This document shows, one piece after another, positions 49,585 to 57,135 of a stretch of 64,000 nt of DNA (positions are counted from its first letter, which is position 1; every line of letters begins with the position of its first letter). The notes below the pieces were generated by a model that was not told where the DNA came from, ran no database searches, and was given only the letters and a program-made list of their open reading frames with translations. The stretch is from an uncultured Muribaculaceae bacterium (GTDB lineage Bacteria; Bacteroidota; Bacteroidia; Bacteroidales; Muribaculaceae), in NCBI GenBank assembly GCA_910578035.1, contig CAJTOB010000001.1, forward strand, positions 19,015 through 83,014, given 5' to 3'. A program made the translations under genes and the position numbers.

Positions 49585-52500
49585 ATGAATAAGATATTAC
49601 TGGCGGCTGCATTGTTTGCATGTAGCGCAGCAAATGTTTGGGCAGATGGTGTGACTGCCCGGGAAGGAAGCCTCACACTGCCGTCCTATACTCTCGACGC
49701 GCCCGAGAAGGCGCCTATATTCGAACGCGACTGGTCGTATCAGCGCGCACGAAGAAGCGTGTATCCGTATGTGCTCAACGACAATATGACCACTCGTCGC
49801 GATTCTTCTACCTACAAGGCTCTTTATCTGGAAAATGACTATGTAGAGCTATGCATACTTCCCGAAATCGGCGGCCGTCTTTTCTATGCTGTAGACAAGA
49901 CCAACGGCTACGACATTGTGTATCACAATCACGTTGTGAAGCCGGCAAACGTAGGCATGACCGGCGCCTGGATTTCGGGCGGCGTGGAGTGGAATGTGTT
50001 CCATCACCATCGCGCTACCTCGCATGCGCCTGTAGACTATGAGATTGTCGATAATGCCGATGGCAGCAAAACTGTCTGGGTCGGCGAGACAGAACTCCGT
50101 CATCGCATGAGCTGGGCCATAGGTGTTACTCTACACCCGGACAAATCGTATATTGAGGTGAGCGGTAGGCTCATTAACTCTACAGCAGACGACAATTCGA
50201 TGCTCTACTGGAGCAATATAGCCACTCTTGTCGATGAAAATTACCAGATTATATTCCCGCAAAGCACAGAGTTCGGCACTTTCCACTGCAAGAATACGTT
50301 CTGCCACTGGCCTGTGACACGCGAGGCTTTCAACGGTATAGAAGGATATAAGAACAATGTGGACGCATCGTGGTGGAAGAACCACTTCATGTCTAACTCT
50401 ATTTTCGCCTGGGACCGCAAGGAAGATTTTATAGCCGGCTACGACCACGGACGCCGCGCCGGTACAATGATTACCGGCAACCACAATATCGTGAAGGGCG
50501 GCAAGTTCTGGCTCTGGGGCCCGAATTCGAAGTGGGATACCAAGATTCTTACCGATAACTCGGGCCACTATATCGAGCTTATGGTAGGTGCCTACTCAGA
50601 CAATCAGCCGGACTATACATGGATTGCTCCGCAGGAGGTGAAAAAATTCACTCATTATTTCTATGGTCTTCGCGACATGGGAGGCGTGAAAACCGGAAAC
50701 CGCGATTTTGCCATAAATCTCGATTTTACAGGCAAGAACAAGGCTCTGGTAGGTCTTAACGCCACCGGAAAAGCCCGAAATGTAAAACTCACACTCTCAG
50801 ACAGGGGCACGGTAATATTTGAAAAAACTCTCGACATAGACCCATCCAGACCTTTCGTGCAGACTGTAGGACTTCCCAATGGATATAAAGAAACAGACTA
50901 TACACTTTCCCTTACCGATGCAGCCGGCAAGCAATTGCTCAGTTACACCCCGATAGAGAAGGAATCGGACAAAGAACTTCCCGAAATCGTAGACCGGCCC
51001 AAACGTCCGGCCGAAATAGCAAACAATGAAGAGTGCTATCTTGTAGGATTGCGCAATCTTCAGTTCCATAATCCGTTTGTGAATCCTACCGACTATTTTC
51101 TCGAAGTCCTGCGTCGCGATTCGGCCGATGTACGCTCCAACACCAAGATGGGTGTATGGAATCGCAAGCGAGGTGACAATACCAAGGCTAAGGAGTATCT
51201 GCGCCGAGCGATAGTGCGCCAGACCAAAGACTATACTCGTCCTGACAATGCGGAGGCGCTCTATAATCTTGGTCTGATTCTGAAAGAGGAGGGTAATTTA
51301 GACGCAGCGCTCGATACACTCTACCGCGCTGTATGGAACTATACATATAATTCACCGGCCAACTATCAGCTTGCCCAGATATATAATAACATAGGCGACA
51401 TTGACATGGCTCTTGAGCGCCTCGACGAGGCTATAACTTACAATGGTAATAATCTCGAAGCCAAATGCCTTAAAGCAAGCATTCTGCGGGCTTCCGGTGA
51501 TAGGGGCGGCGCAATTGCCATCGCTAAGGACGTGCTCGCGGTGAATCCTCTCGACGTTTATGCGGTCTATGAGTTGAAACTTGCCGGCGAGAAATCGAAT
51601 TTCGACGCTCTCATGCGCGATAGCGAAGAATCTTATATAGAACTGGCGCTTAGTTATCTACATAACGGATATGCCGATATTGCCCGCGGACTCCTCGAAA
51701 CCATCGACTCGCGCAAGGCCAATCCGACAGTGAAAATGTGGCTGGCTTATATCGCTCACTGCAATGGAGATAAGCAGACAGCGAAAAAAATGTACGGCAA
51801 CGCTCTGGCAATGTCTACAGACTATTGCAATCCCTTCCGCCTCGAGACGGTTCCTGTACTCGAAACTGCTGCTGAATACTTTCCTGACAACTATAAGCCT
51901 CTGTACTATCTCGGAAACCTCTGGTATGACAAAAATCAGAACAAGGCTGTGACCTACTGGAAGCGCGTGACCGAGCTGGAGCCCTCGTTCGCTATGGCGT
52001 GGCGTAATCTTGGATGGTATTATTGGGTAGGCGAAAAGCCCGACTACAGGCTTAGCGCTTCAAACTATCGCAAGGCTATAGATCTTGCTCCTGACCAGGC
52101 TTTGTTCCTCGAAGAAATAGACCAGGTCTATGAGGCTATGGGCGAAGACCCTGCTGTGCGTCACAATCTGCTCAAAGGTCTCCACAATACGGCCGTTAAA
52201 CGCTACTATCCTCTTGCCGCAGAGGTTATAACCGGCATTTTTACAGAGGACTATGACTATACACTTGAACTCCTCGAAAAATGTTACTTCCCGACCCGCG
52301 AAGGAGTGGCAAACTTCCACGATATCTATGTAGATGCTCTCCTTATGGCCGGCAGCGACAAGATTGCCAAGGGAGATTTCGACGCCGGTGTGGCTCTTTA
52401 TGAAAAATCGTTCGAATATCCCGAAAATCATCAGGTGTTCCTTGTTGATACGCGAACTCCCCGCGACGCTCAGATATACTGTTATCTTGCGGAGGCTCAT

Positions 52501-52878
52501 GCTGCCAAGGGTAACAAGGCCAAGGCAAGAAAATATTATAAAATGGCCGCTGCGGTCAATACTGCTTCAACCGACTACCGTTTCTGGCAGGCTAAGGCTC
52601 ACGAGGCACTGGGCGAAAGCGACAAGGCCAAGGCCCTTTACGAGGCTCTGCGCAGCCAGGGTGTTGGAGGTATCGTGACAGACTATGTCAGTTTCTACGG
52701 TGCCGAGGGCACAACCGGCAACTCTGTTGAGGCTATCAATACCAAGGCTCTATATACTAAGGCTCTCGGTGAAATAGGACTTGGAAACAAAGATGTGGCA
52801 AAAGCCGACCTTACAGAGGCTGTGAAGCTCAAACGCGATAATCTCTGGGCAGTGAATATGCTAAAATCTCTTGATTAA
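49585..52878 (+). CDS. Exported DUF5107 / TPR protein
   Basis: This 1097-residue protein has a signal peptide (about residues 1-20). The first ~430 residues match DUF5107, an aldose-epimerase-like beta-sandwich: LYLENDYVELCILPEIGGRL (about 78-97), WISGGVEWNVFHHHRAT and IFPQSTEFGTFHC. The rest (about 500-1097) is a long array of TPR helices, for example ALYNLGLILKEEGNLDAALD and ANYQLAQIYNNIGDIDMALE. Family members occur in polysaccharide loci, but I know no proven activity. The fold suggests binding or modifying a sugar reducing end, while the TPRs suggest a scaffold. It follows susD by 43 bases and is followed by a strong hairpin and galM. Confidence 0.82.
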   Translation: MNKILLAAALFACSAANVWADGVTAREGSLTLPSYTLDAPEKAPIFERDWSYQRARRSVYPYVLNDNMTTRRDSSTYKALYLENDYVELCILPEIGGRLFYAVDKTNGYDIVYHNHVVKPANVGMTGAWISGGVEWNVFHHHRATSHAPVDYEIVDNADGSKTVWVGETELRHRMSWAIGVTLHPDKSYIEVSGRLINSTADDNSMLYWSNIATLVDENYQIIFPQSTEFGTFHCKNTFCHWPVTREAFNGIEGYKNNVDASWWKNHFMSNSIFAWDRKEDFIAGYDHGRRAGTMITGNHNIVKGGKFWLWGPNSKWDTKILTDNSGHYIELMVGAYSDNQPDYTWIAPQEVKKFTHYFYGLRDMGGVKTGNRDFAINLDFTGKNKALVGLNATGKARNVKLTLSDRGTVIFEKTLDIDPSRPFVQTVGLPNGYKETDYTLSLTDAAGKQLLSYTPIEKESDKELPEIVDRPKRPAEIANNEECYLVGLRNLQFHNPFVNPTDYFLEVLRRDSADVRSNTKMGVWNRKRGDNTKAKEYLRRAIVRQTKDYTRPDNAEALYNLGLILKEEGNLDAALDTLYRAVWNYTYNSPANYQLAQIYNNIGDIDMALERLDEAITYNGNNLEAKCLKASILRASGDRGGAIAIAKDVLAVNPLDVYAVYELKLAGEKSNFDALMRDSEESYIELALSYLHNGYADIARGLLETIDSRKANPTVKMWLAYIAHCNGDKQTAKKMYGNALAMSTDYCNPFRLETVPVLETAAEYFPDNYKPLYYLGNLWYDKNQNKAVTYWKRVTELEPSFAMAWRNLGWYYWVGEKPDYRLSASNYRKAIDLAPDQALFLEEIDQVYEAMGEDPAVRHNLLKGLHNTAVKRYYPLAAEVITGIFTEDYDYTLELLEKCYFPTREGVANFHDIYVDALLMAGSDKIAKGDFDAGVALYEKSFEYPENHQVFLVDTRTPRDAQIYCYLAEAHAAKGNKAKARKYYKMAAAVNTASTDYRFWQAKAHEALGESDKAKALYEALRSQGVGGIVTDYVSFYGAEGTTGNSVEAINTKALYTKALGEIGLGNKDVAKADLTEAVKLKRDNLWAVNMLKSLD

Positions 52879-52898
52879 TATTATCTCCGAGGTAGAAA

Positions 52899-52924
52899 CC
52901 GGCAGTCCGGTCCAGGACTGCCGG
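52899..52924 (+). promoter_or_regulatory. Intra-operon GC-rich hairpin before galM
   Basis: CCGGCAGTCC (52899-52908) and GGACTGCCGG (52915-52924) form a perfect 10-bp stem with a 6-base loop, 20 bases before the galM ATG. There is no T-tract, so it may stabilise or mark a processing point in the mRNA or cause partial attenuation. Confidence 0.65.
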
Positions 52925-52944
52925 CCATACCCACTAAAACCAAT

Positions 52945-54084
52945 ATGAAGCATTACAGGACAATAGGCATCGGAGCCATTCTGAGTGTTTTGTCGGCTAC
53001 GGCGGCCGTACCCGTTGTTGAAACCAGTCCATTCGGCAAACTTTCGACCGGGGAGGAGGTGACGCTCTACCGAATCATAAACGATAAGGGTTCGTATATT
53101 GAACTTATCGACTATGGCTGTCGGATTGTCGGTATACATGTGCCCGACCGCGAGGGCAAGCTTGTAGATGTAGTTCCGGGCTATGATAATATTGCGGATT
53201 TCGAGCATGGCTCGGAGCGTTTCTTCGGGGCTCTTATAGGGCGTTTCGGCAATCGAATAGCCGAGGGTAGTTTTATGCTCGACGATTCGCTGGTACAACT
53301 GTCGCTCAATGAGAATCTTGCCGGACATCCCGGGCATATACACGGAGGCGATAAGGGCTTCGACCGTGTTATGTGGCAGGGTGAGACTGTTTACGACGGA
53401 GAACGCGCCGGAGTACGCCTGCACAGACTTAGTCCGGACGGAGAAGAGGGCTATCCCGGCAATCTCGATTGCACTGTCACTTACTGGTGGGGCAACGACG
53501 GCAAATGGTCTGCGGTCTATGAGGCTACCACAGATATGCCTACTGTGGTGAATATGTCGAACCACACATATTTCAACCTCCGCGGCGCCAATGCCGGATA
53601 TGTGATGGATAATATAATGTATGTCGATGCCGACTATTATCTGCCCAATACCCCATGGTTTACGCCTATAGGACTCAAGGAGCCGGTAGAGGGCACGCCT
53701 TTCGACATGAGAGTGCCTGTGAGGGTAGACCATGCCATCGACACTCCCTGCGAAGCCATCAATACCATGCGAGGTTTTTCTGTGACATGGGTGCTTCGCG
53801 AATATGATGGCACTCTACGCCGTGTGGCCGACCTCTACCAACCCGATTCGGGCATAGGCATTGAATTGTATACGACCGAACCAGGTCTGCTGACATATAC
53901 GGGGCGTCTTTTCAATGACAGCGTAGTCGGAAAAGGCGGTAAGCCGGTACAGAAATTCGGAGGGATGCTCCTGGAAACTCTTCATTTTCCCGACTCTCCA
54001 AATAATCCTAAATTTCCTTCAACGGTACTTCGCCCGGGCGAAAAGTACTATTCCCAAACCGATTTCCATTTTTATAATAAATGA
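52945..54084 (+). CDS. galM: Exported aldose 1-epimerase (galactose mutarotase)
   Basis: Aldose epimerase interconverts alpha and beta anomers of sugars. This copy is 379 residues and has a signal peptide (residues 1-~20, ending SATAAVP), so it should act in the periplasm. The motifs are complete: GRFGNRIAEGSF, GHPGHIHGGDKGFDRVMW (first His), NMSNHTYFNLRG (second, catalytic His) and KFGGMLLETLHFPDSPNNP with the catalytic Glu. An anomer-converting step fits release of free sugars by retaining or inverting hydrolases of the locus. Its stop overlaps the next start by 4 bases (ATGA). Confidence 0.92.
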   Translation: MKHYRTIGIGAILSVLSATAAVPVVETSPFGKLSTGEEVTLYRIINDKGSYIELIDYGCRIVGIHVPDREGKLVDVVPGYDNIADFEHGSERFFGALIGRFGNRIAEGSFMLDDSLVQLSLNENLAGHPGHIHGGDKGFDRVMWQGETVYDGERAGVRLHRLSPDGEEGYPGNLDCTVTYWWGNDGKWSAVYEATTDMPTVVNMSNHTYFNLRGANAGYVMDNIMYVDADYYLPNTPWFTPIGLKEPVEGTPFDMRVPVRVDHAIDTPCEAINTMRGFSVTWVLREYDGTLRRVADLYQPDSGIGIELYTTEPGLLTYTGRLFNDSVVGKGGKPVQKFGGMLLETLHFPDSPNNPKFPSTVLRPGEKYYSQTDFHFYNK

Positions 54085-55886
54085 CAAGCATGAAAAACAA
54101 GTCTTTGTCGTGGACACTCGCTCTTGTACTGTGTACGGGCTTCGCGGCATGCTCCGACGAAGGTGAGCCGATGGATCCGTCGTTGAATCCGGGTGAATCC
54201 ACCTCATTGAATCTGACCCCTATGGCAGAACTGAATAGTGGAAAGGCCGTCATAAACTCTCACGCCGACGAATGGGAACACTCGAGCCTGATGCTCGATG
54301 CCCGTACAGAGGTATGTGTGCCCGAGGGCATACTCGGCGGCACGCAGGCTTACTATCCGCGAATCAAACAGATGGCCGACGGGCGTTATATACTATTTTT
54401 CCAACTTGGCGCGCAGGCTGCCGACACAAAGTACACCATAAGCGAGGACCTCGTAAACTGGCAGCCGGCGCAGTTCCTGCATCAGCGTATGCCTATAACC
54501 AACGCCTTGGGCAATGCAGATGAACGTCGGTATACTACGACAGATGCTATTGTGCTGGCAAACGGCGATATAATTACCGCGACCTCCTATCGGGCTAATA
54601 AGGGCTACGCCCGCACTCCGACTGACAACGGCATATCCGTGCGCCGTAGTTCGGACAACGGCAAGACATGGAGCGAGGAGATGCTCGTATATCGCGGAAC
54701 AAACTGGGAGCCGGCCTTCACTCTGCGCAGCAACGGCCGGATTGAGATATACTTCTCACAGAGCCGCCCCGAGGTAGCGAGCAGCCACTCGGGCACTGCA
54801 ATGCTCTGGAGCGATGACAACGGCTACACGTGGAAGCCGGACTTCGGAGAACCCGCATATACGGTGCTTCGCCATAAATGGTATGAGCCGCTAACGGGCG
54901 CCATGCGCTGGACGGACCAGATGCCGTGTGTGATAGAACTTAATGAATCGGGCAATCTTTTCTGCATCACCGAATCGATGGCTACCCCGGGAGAATCGTC
55001 GCAGTTCAACATAGCGCTCGGCTATGCCGGCCCGGAAGGCTTCGCCCATATCACAGGAGTAGAAGAGGAGGGCCCGGACGATCGCGAAATCAACGTATGG
55101 AAAGGCGCCGCTCCGTGGGTGGTGCAGGCTCCGTCGGGTGAAGTGATTCTTTATTATGGCAATGGCAGCGGCAAAGGTCGTATAGGCAGCTCCGATGCGC
55201 GCGATTTCGGCGAAGAGTTCGCATATCTTGCTGCGTATAAAGGCAGTTGGGGCACTCATTATCTTGAAACGCCTCATTCGGTGTTATGTGCCCACCCGCG
55301 TGGCTCGAACAAGGGTGAGATTGGAGTGGCCCGATTTTTTCTCAATCATGCCATTGCAGCTTCAGACCGTTCGACGGTGATTGACGGGGATAACTCAGAG
55401 TGGTCTACCTCTGACGAGGCTATTTTCGTTGGGTCGAAAGGTAGGGCGCAGGCTACGCTGCGCTGTTCGGCCGACAAGGATAATGTCTATTTCCTTGTGG
55501 AAGTCCGCGACGAGAATATTTCAGCAGACGATTATGTGAATATTCTTCTTTCTCCGGAAACTCCTACCGGCAAAATTACATCAGATGCGCGCCGTATCAA
55601 GATTGCATCGTATGGTCTTAAAAGCACCGACCTTTATGCCGGCGGATGGCAGGAATATGCCATGGCGGTAGAGGTGAAGACCGCATTTGACGGCACTATA
55701 TCGGATAACAGCGACATAGACAACGGCTATCTTGCAGAGGTGGCTGTGCCTCGGACCGAGCTTAAGATTGAAAATGGCCGCCTACTTGTCAACCTTGTGC
55801 TTTTCGACGCCGAAGGCGGCGAGGACGCTGTGGCTCCCACCACTGTCAAGAGTCTGCAGCAGTGGATTCCGGTGACAGGTCTCTGA
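54081..55886 (+). CDS. Sialidase-fold (BNR repeat) lipoprotein with C-terminal CBM9-like domain
   Basis: This 601-residue lipoprotein has the lipobox TGFAAC (Cys24 from the first Met; the ATG at 54090 is an alternative start). The propeller, residues ~65-415, has AYYPRIKQMADGRYILFF in the FRIP position and Asp-boxes RSSDNGKTW and WSDDNGYTW. Residues ~425-601 are CBM9/DOMON-like (VIDGDNSEWSTSDEAIFVGS, then VYFLVEVRDENIS). It is a paralogue of the protein at 38666-40438 but is lipidated, so it is probably on the cell surface or outer membrane while the other is periplasmic. The substrate is unknown. It is the last gene of the polysaccharide locus. Confidence 0.78.
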   Translation: MTSMKNKSLSWTLALVLCTGFAACSDEGEPMDPSLNPGESTSLNLTPMAELNSGKAVINSHADEWEHSSLMLDARTEVCVPEGILGGTQAYYPRIKQMADGRYILFFQLGAQAADTKYTISEDLVNWQPAQFLHQRMPITNALGNADERRYTTTDAIVLANGDIITATSYRANKGYARTPTDNGISVRRSSDNGKTWSEEMLVYRGTNWEPAFTLRSNGRIEIYFSQSRPEVASSHSGTAMLWSDDNGYTWKPDFGEPAYTVLRHKWYEPLTGAMRWTDQMPCVIELNESGNLFCITESMATPGESSQFNIALGYAGPEGFAHITGVEEEGPDDREINVWKGAAPWVVQAPSGEVILYYGNGSGKGRIGSSDARDFGEEFAYLAAYKGSWGTHYLETPHSVLCAHPRGSNKGEIGVARFFLNHAIAASDRSTVIDGDNSEWSTSDEAIFVGSKGRAQATLRCSADKDNVYFLVEVRDENISADDYVNILLSPETPTGKITSDARRIKIASYGLKSTDLYAGGWQEYAMAVEVKTAFDGTISDNSDIDNGYLAEVAVPRTELKIENGRLLVNLVLFDAEGGEDAVAPTTVKSLQQWIPVTGL

Positions 55887-55904
55887 TATTATAGATAGAT
55901 GGAA

Positions 55905-55936
55905 AGAGCGCCCGGGCGGTTGGGTCGGGGCGCTCT
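55905..55936 (+). terminator. Probable terminator of the polysaccharide locus
   Basis: AGAGCGCCC (55905-55913) and GGGCGCTCT (55928-55936) form a perfect 9-bp stem with a 14-base loop, 18 bases after the last gene. The following sequence (CCACGTTTC) has no strong T-tract, so efficiency is uncertain. Confidence 0.55.
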
Positions 55937-56099
55937 CCACGTTTCAACTATTTATGAGAGCCATCTTCCCCAGTATCACTACTCGGAAAGACAGACGAGG
56001 GATGATTTTTAGTTCGCGTTCTATCTTTCTTTCATCTTTAATAGCATAACGCCGGGAAATGGATTTTTCTCATGTAGGGAAGTATAAAAGAGTATAAAG

Positions 56100-56131
56100 T
56101 TTGTAAAAGGTAAGCAAGTTGGCTAATTTTG
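56100..56131 (+). promoter_or_regulatory. Consensus promoter of the lysO pair
   Basis: TTTG (56100-56103) and TAATTTTG (56124-56131) are separated by exactly 20 bases. The site implies a transcription start near 56138 and therefore supports the ATG at 56149 as the first start codon. The 217 bases between the upstream locus and this promoter, apart from the hairpin at 55905, show nothing else recognisable. Confidence 0.72.
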
Positions 56132-56148
56132 CAAAAAAATATTTTTTT

Positions 56149-56424
56149 ATGCTGGTTATTTTAGGTGTGATGGCTCTCGGTATTGCCGTCGGTTATTGTC
56201 TGAGGCATAGGGAGATTAGACTACTCGATAGTGTGACTGTTGTCATAATCTGGGCGCTTCTGTTTCTGCTCGGCCTTGAGGCTGGAAGCGACGAGCGGAT
56301 TGTGCGCTGGATTGGGTCTCTGGGTCTTGAGGCTTTTGTGATTAGTTGTGCGGCTGTGGCCGGCAGTTCGTTGTTCGCCTGTCTGTTGTGGCGCTATGCC
56401 AAGAGGAAGGAGGGGGCGGAATGA
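56149..56424 (+). CDS. LysO family transporter, N-terminal half (separate gene)
   Basis: This 91-residue protein has three transmembrane segments (LVILGVMALGIAVGYCL; VTVVIIWALLFLLGLEAG; VISCAAVAGSSLFACLLW) and corresponds to the first part of the lysine exporter LysO (DUF340). I start at the ATG at 56149, because the in-frame TTG at 56119 lies inside the promoter. The second half follows in another frame with a 4-base ATGA overlap. Both halves together (about 292 residues) equal the length of E. coli LysO. Split forms are known to me in Bacteroidetes annotations, so this is probably a genuine two-gene version. Confidence 0.75.
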   Translation: MLVILGVMALGIAVGYCLRHREIRLLDSVTVVIIWALLFLLGLEAGSDERIVRWIGSLGLEAFVISCAAVAGSSLFACLLWRYAKRKEGAE

Positions 56425-57026
56425 AAGGTAGTCTTGTCATAGTCGCTTTTTTTGTGGCCGGGGCTTGCGCGGGCTATTTTGGGCTGTTTGATGTGAGCGG
56501 TCTCGGTGTTGATGTCGGCTTTATAGCTCTTGCGGCACTTATTTTTTGTGTAGGTATTGGCATTGGGCATAATATCGAGGGGCTAAAGGAAGAGCTTAAG
56601 GGTCTCGGGCCCCGTATGCTTTTGCTGCCTCTGGCGACGATTGCGGGTACTCTTGCGGGTTGTGCTGTTGTTTCTCTGTTTCTGTCTTGGCGGAGTGTAA
56701 GCGATGTTCTTGCCGTTGGTTCGGGTTTCGGGTATTATTCTCTTTCGAGCATTTTTATAAGTGGCTACCGCGGTGCGGAACTTGGCACCATAGCTCTTCT
56801 TTCCAATATTATCAGGGAGATTATCACTTTGCTTGGCGCGCCGCTGTTGTGTCGTGTTTTCGGGCCTCTTGCACCTATTTCGGCAGGAGGGGCTACGAGT
56901 ATGGATACGACTTTGCCTATAATCGTGGCTTCGTCGGGGCGCCGGTTTACGGTTTTAGCCGTGTATCATGGTTTTGTGGTGGATTTCAGTGTGCCTTTTC
57001 TGGTGACTCTTTTCTGTAGTTTATGA
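56421..57026 (+). CDS. LysO family transporter, C-terminal half
   Basis: This 201-residue membrane protein starts at ATG 56421 (MKGSLVIVAFFVAGACAGYF) with a 4-base overlap to the N-terminal half. It has the conserved LysO segments LAVGSGFGYYSLSSIFIS and SAGGATSMDTTLPIIVASS, which in the full-length family surround the transport path. Together with the upstream product it should form a lysine (and thialysine) exporter of the inner membrane. Activity therefore probably needs both proteins. It converges with the DPP III-like gene. Confidence 0.85.
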   Translation: MKGSLVIVAFFVAGACAGYFGLFDVSGLGVDVGFIALAALIFCVGIGIGHNIEGLKEELKGLGPRMLLLPLATIAGTLAGCAVVSLFLSWRSVSDVLAVGSGFGYYSLSSIFISGYRGAELGTIALLSNIIREIITLLGAPLLCRVFGPLAPISAGGATSMDTTLPIIVASSGRRFTVLAVYHGFVVDFSVPFLVTLFCSL

Positions 57027-57084
57027 GTTTTTTTGCGAACTGAAGTTCGCAGCTTGAAACGATATCTTTAGCCGCCACAGCATA

Positions 57085-57117
57085 AAACACCCCGAGCCAG
57101 AGTGGCCCGGGGCGTTT
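57085..57117. terminator. Bidirectional terminator between lysO and the DPP III-like gene
   Basis: AAACACCCCG at 57085-57094 pairs with CGGGGCGTTT at 57108-57117 with one mismatch, enclosing a short GCC/GGC inner stem. T runs are short on both sides. A nearby GCGAACT/AGTTCGC inverted repeat (57035-57050) just after the lysO stop may add to it. Confidence 0.6.
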
Positions 57118-57135
57118 GCTTAGGGGGGGAGAGGT

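Noticed and set aside
56421..56424. lysO split as a simple frameshift
   Set aside because: The overlap is a clean ATGA with a good second start codon, typical of coupled genes, though only comparison with relatives can settle it.
57035..57050. GCGAACT/AGTTCGC hairpin as the main lysO terminator
   Set aside because: The T run lies before the stem, not after it, so it is not a standard intrinsic terminator; the downstream GC-rich hairpin fits better.
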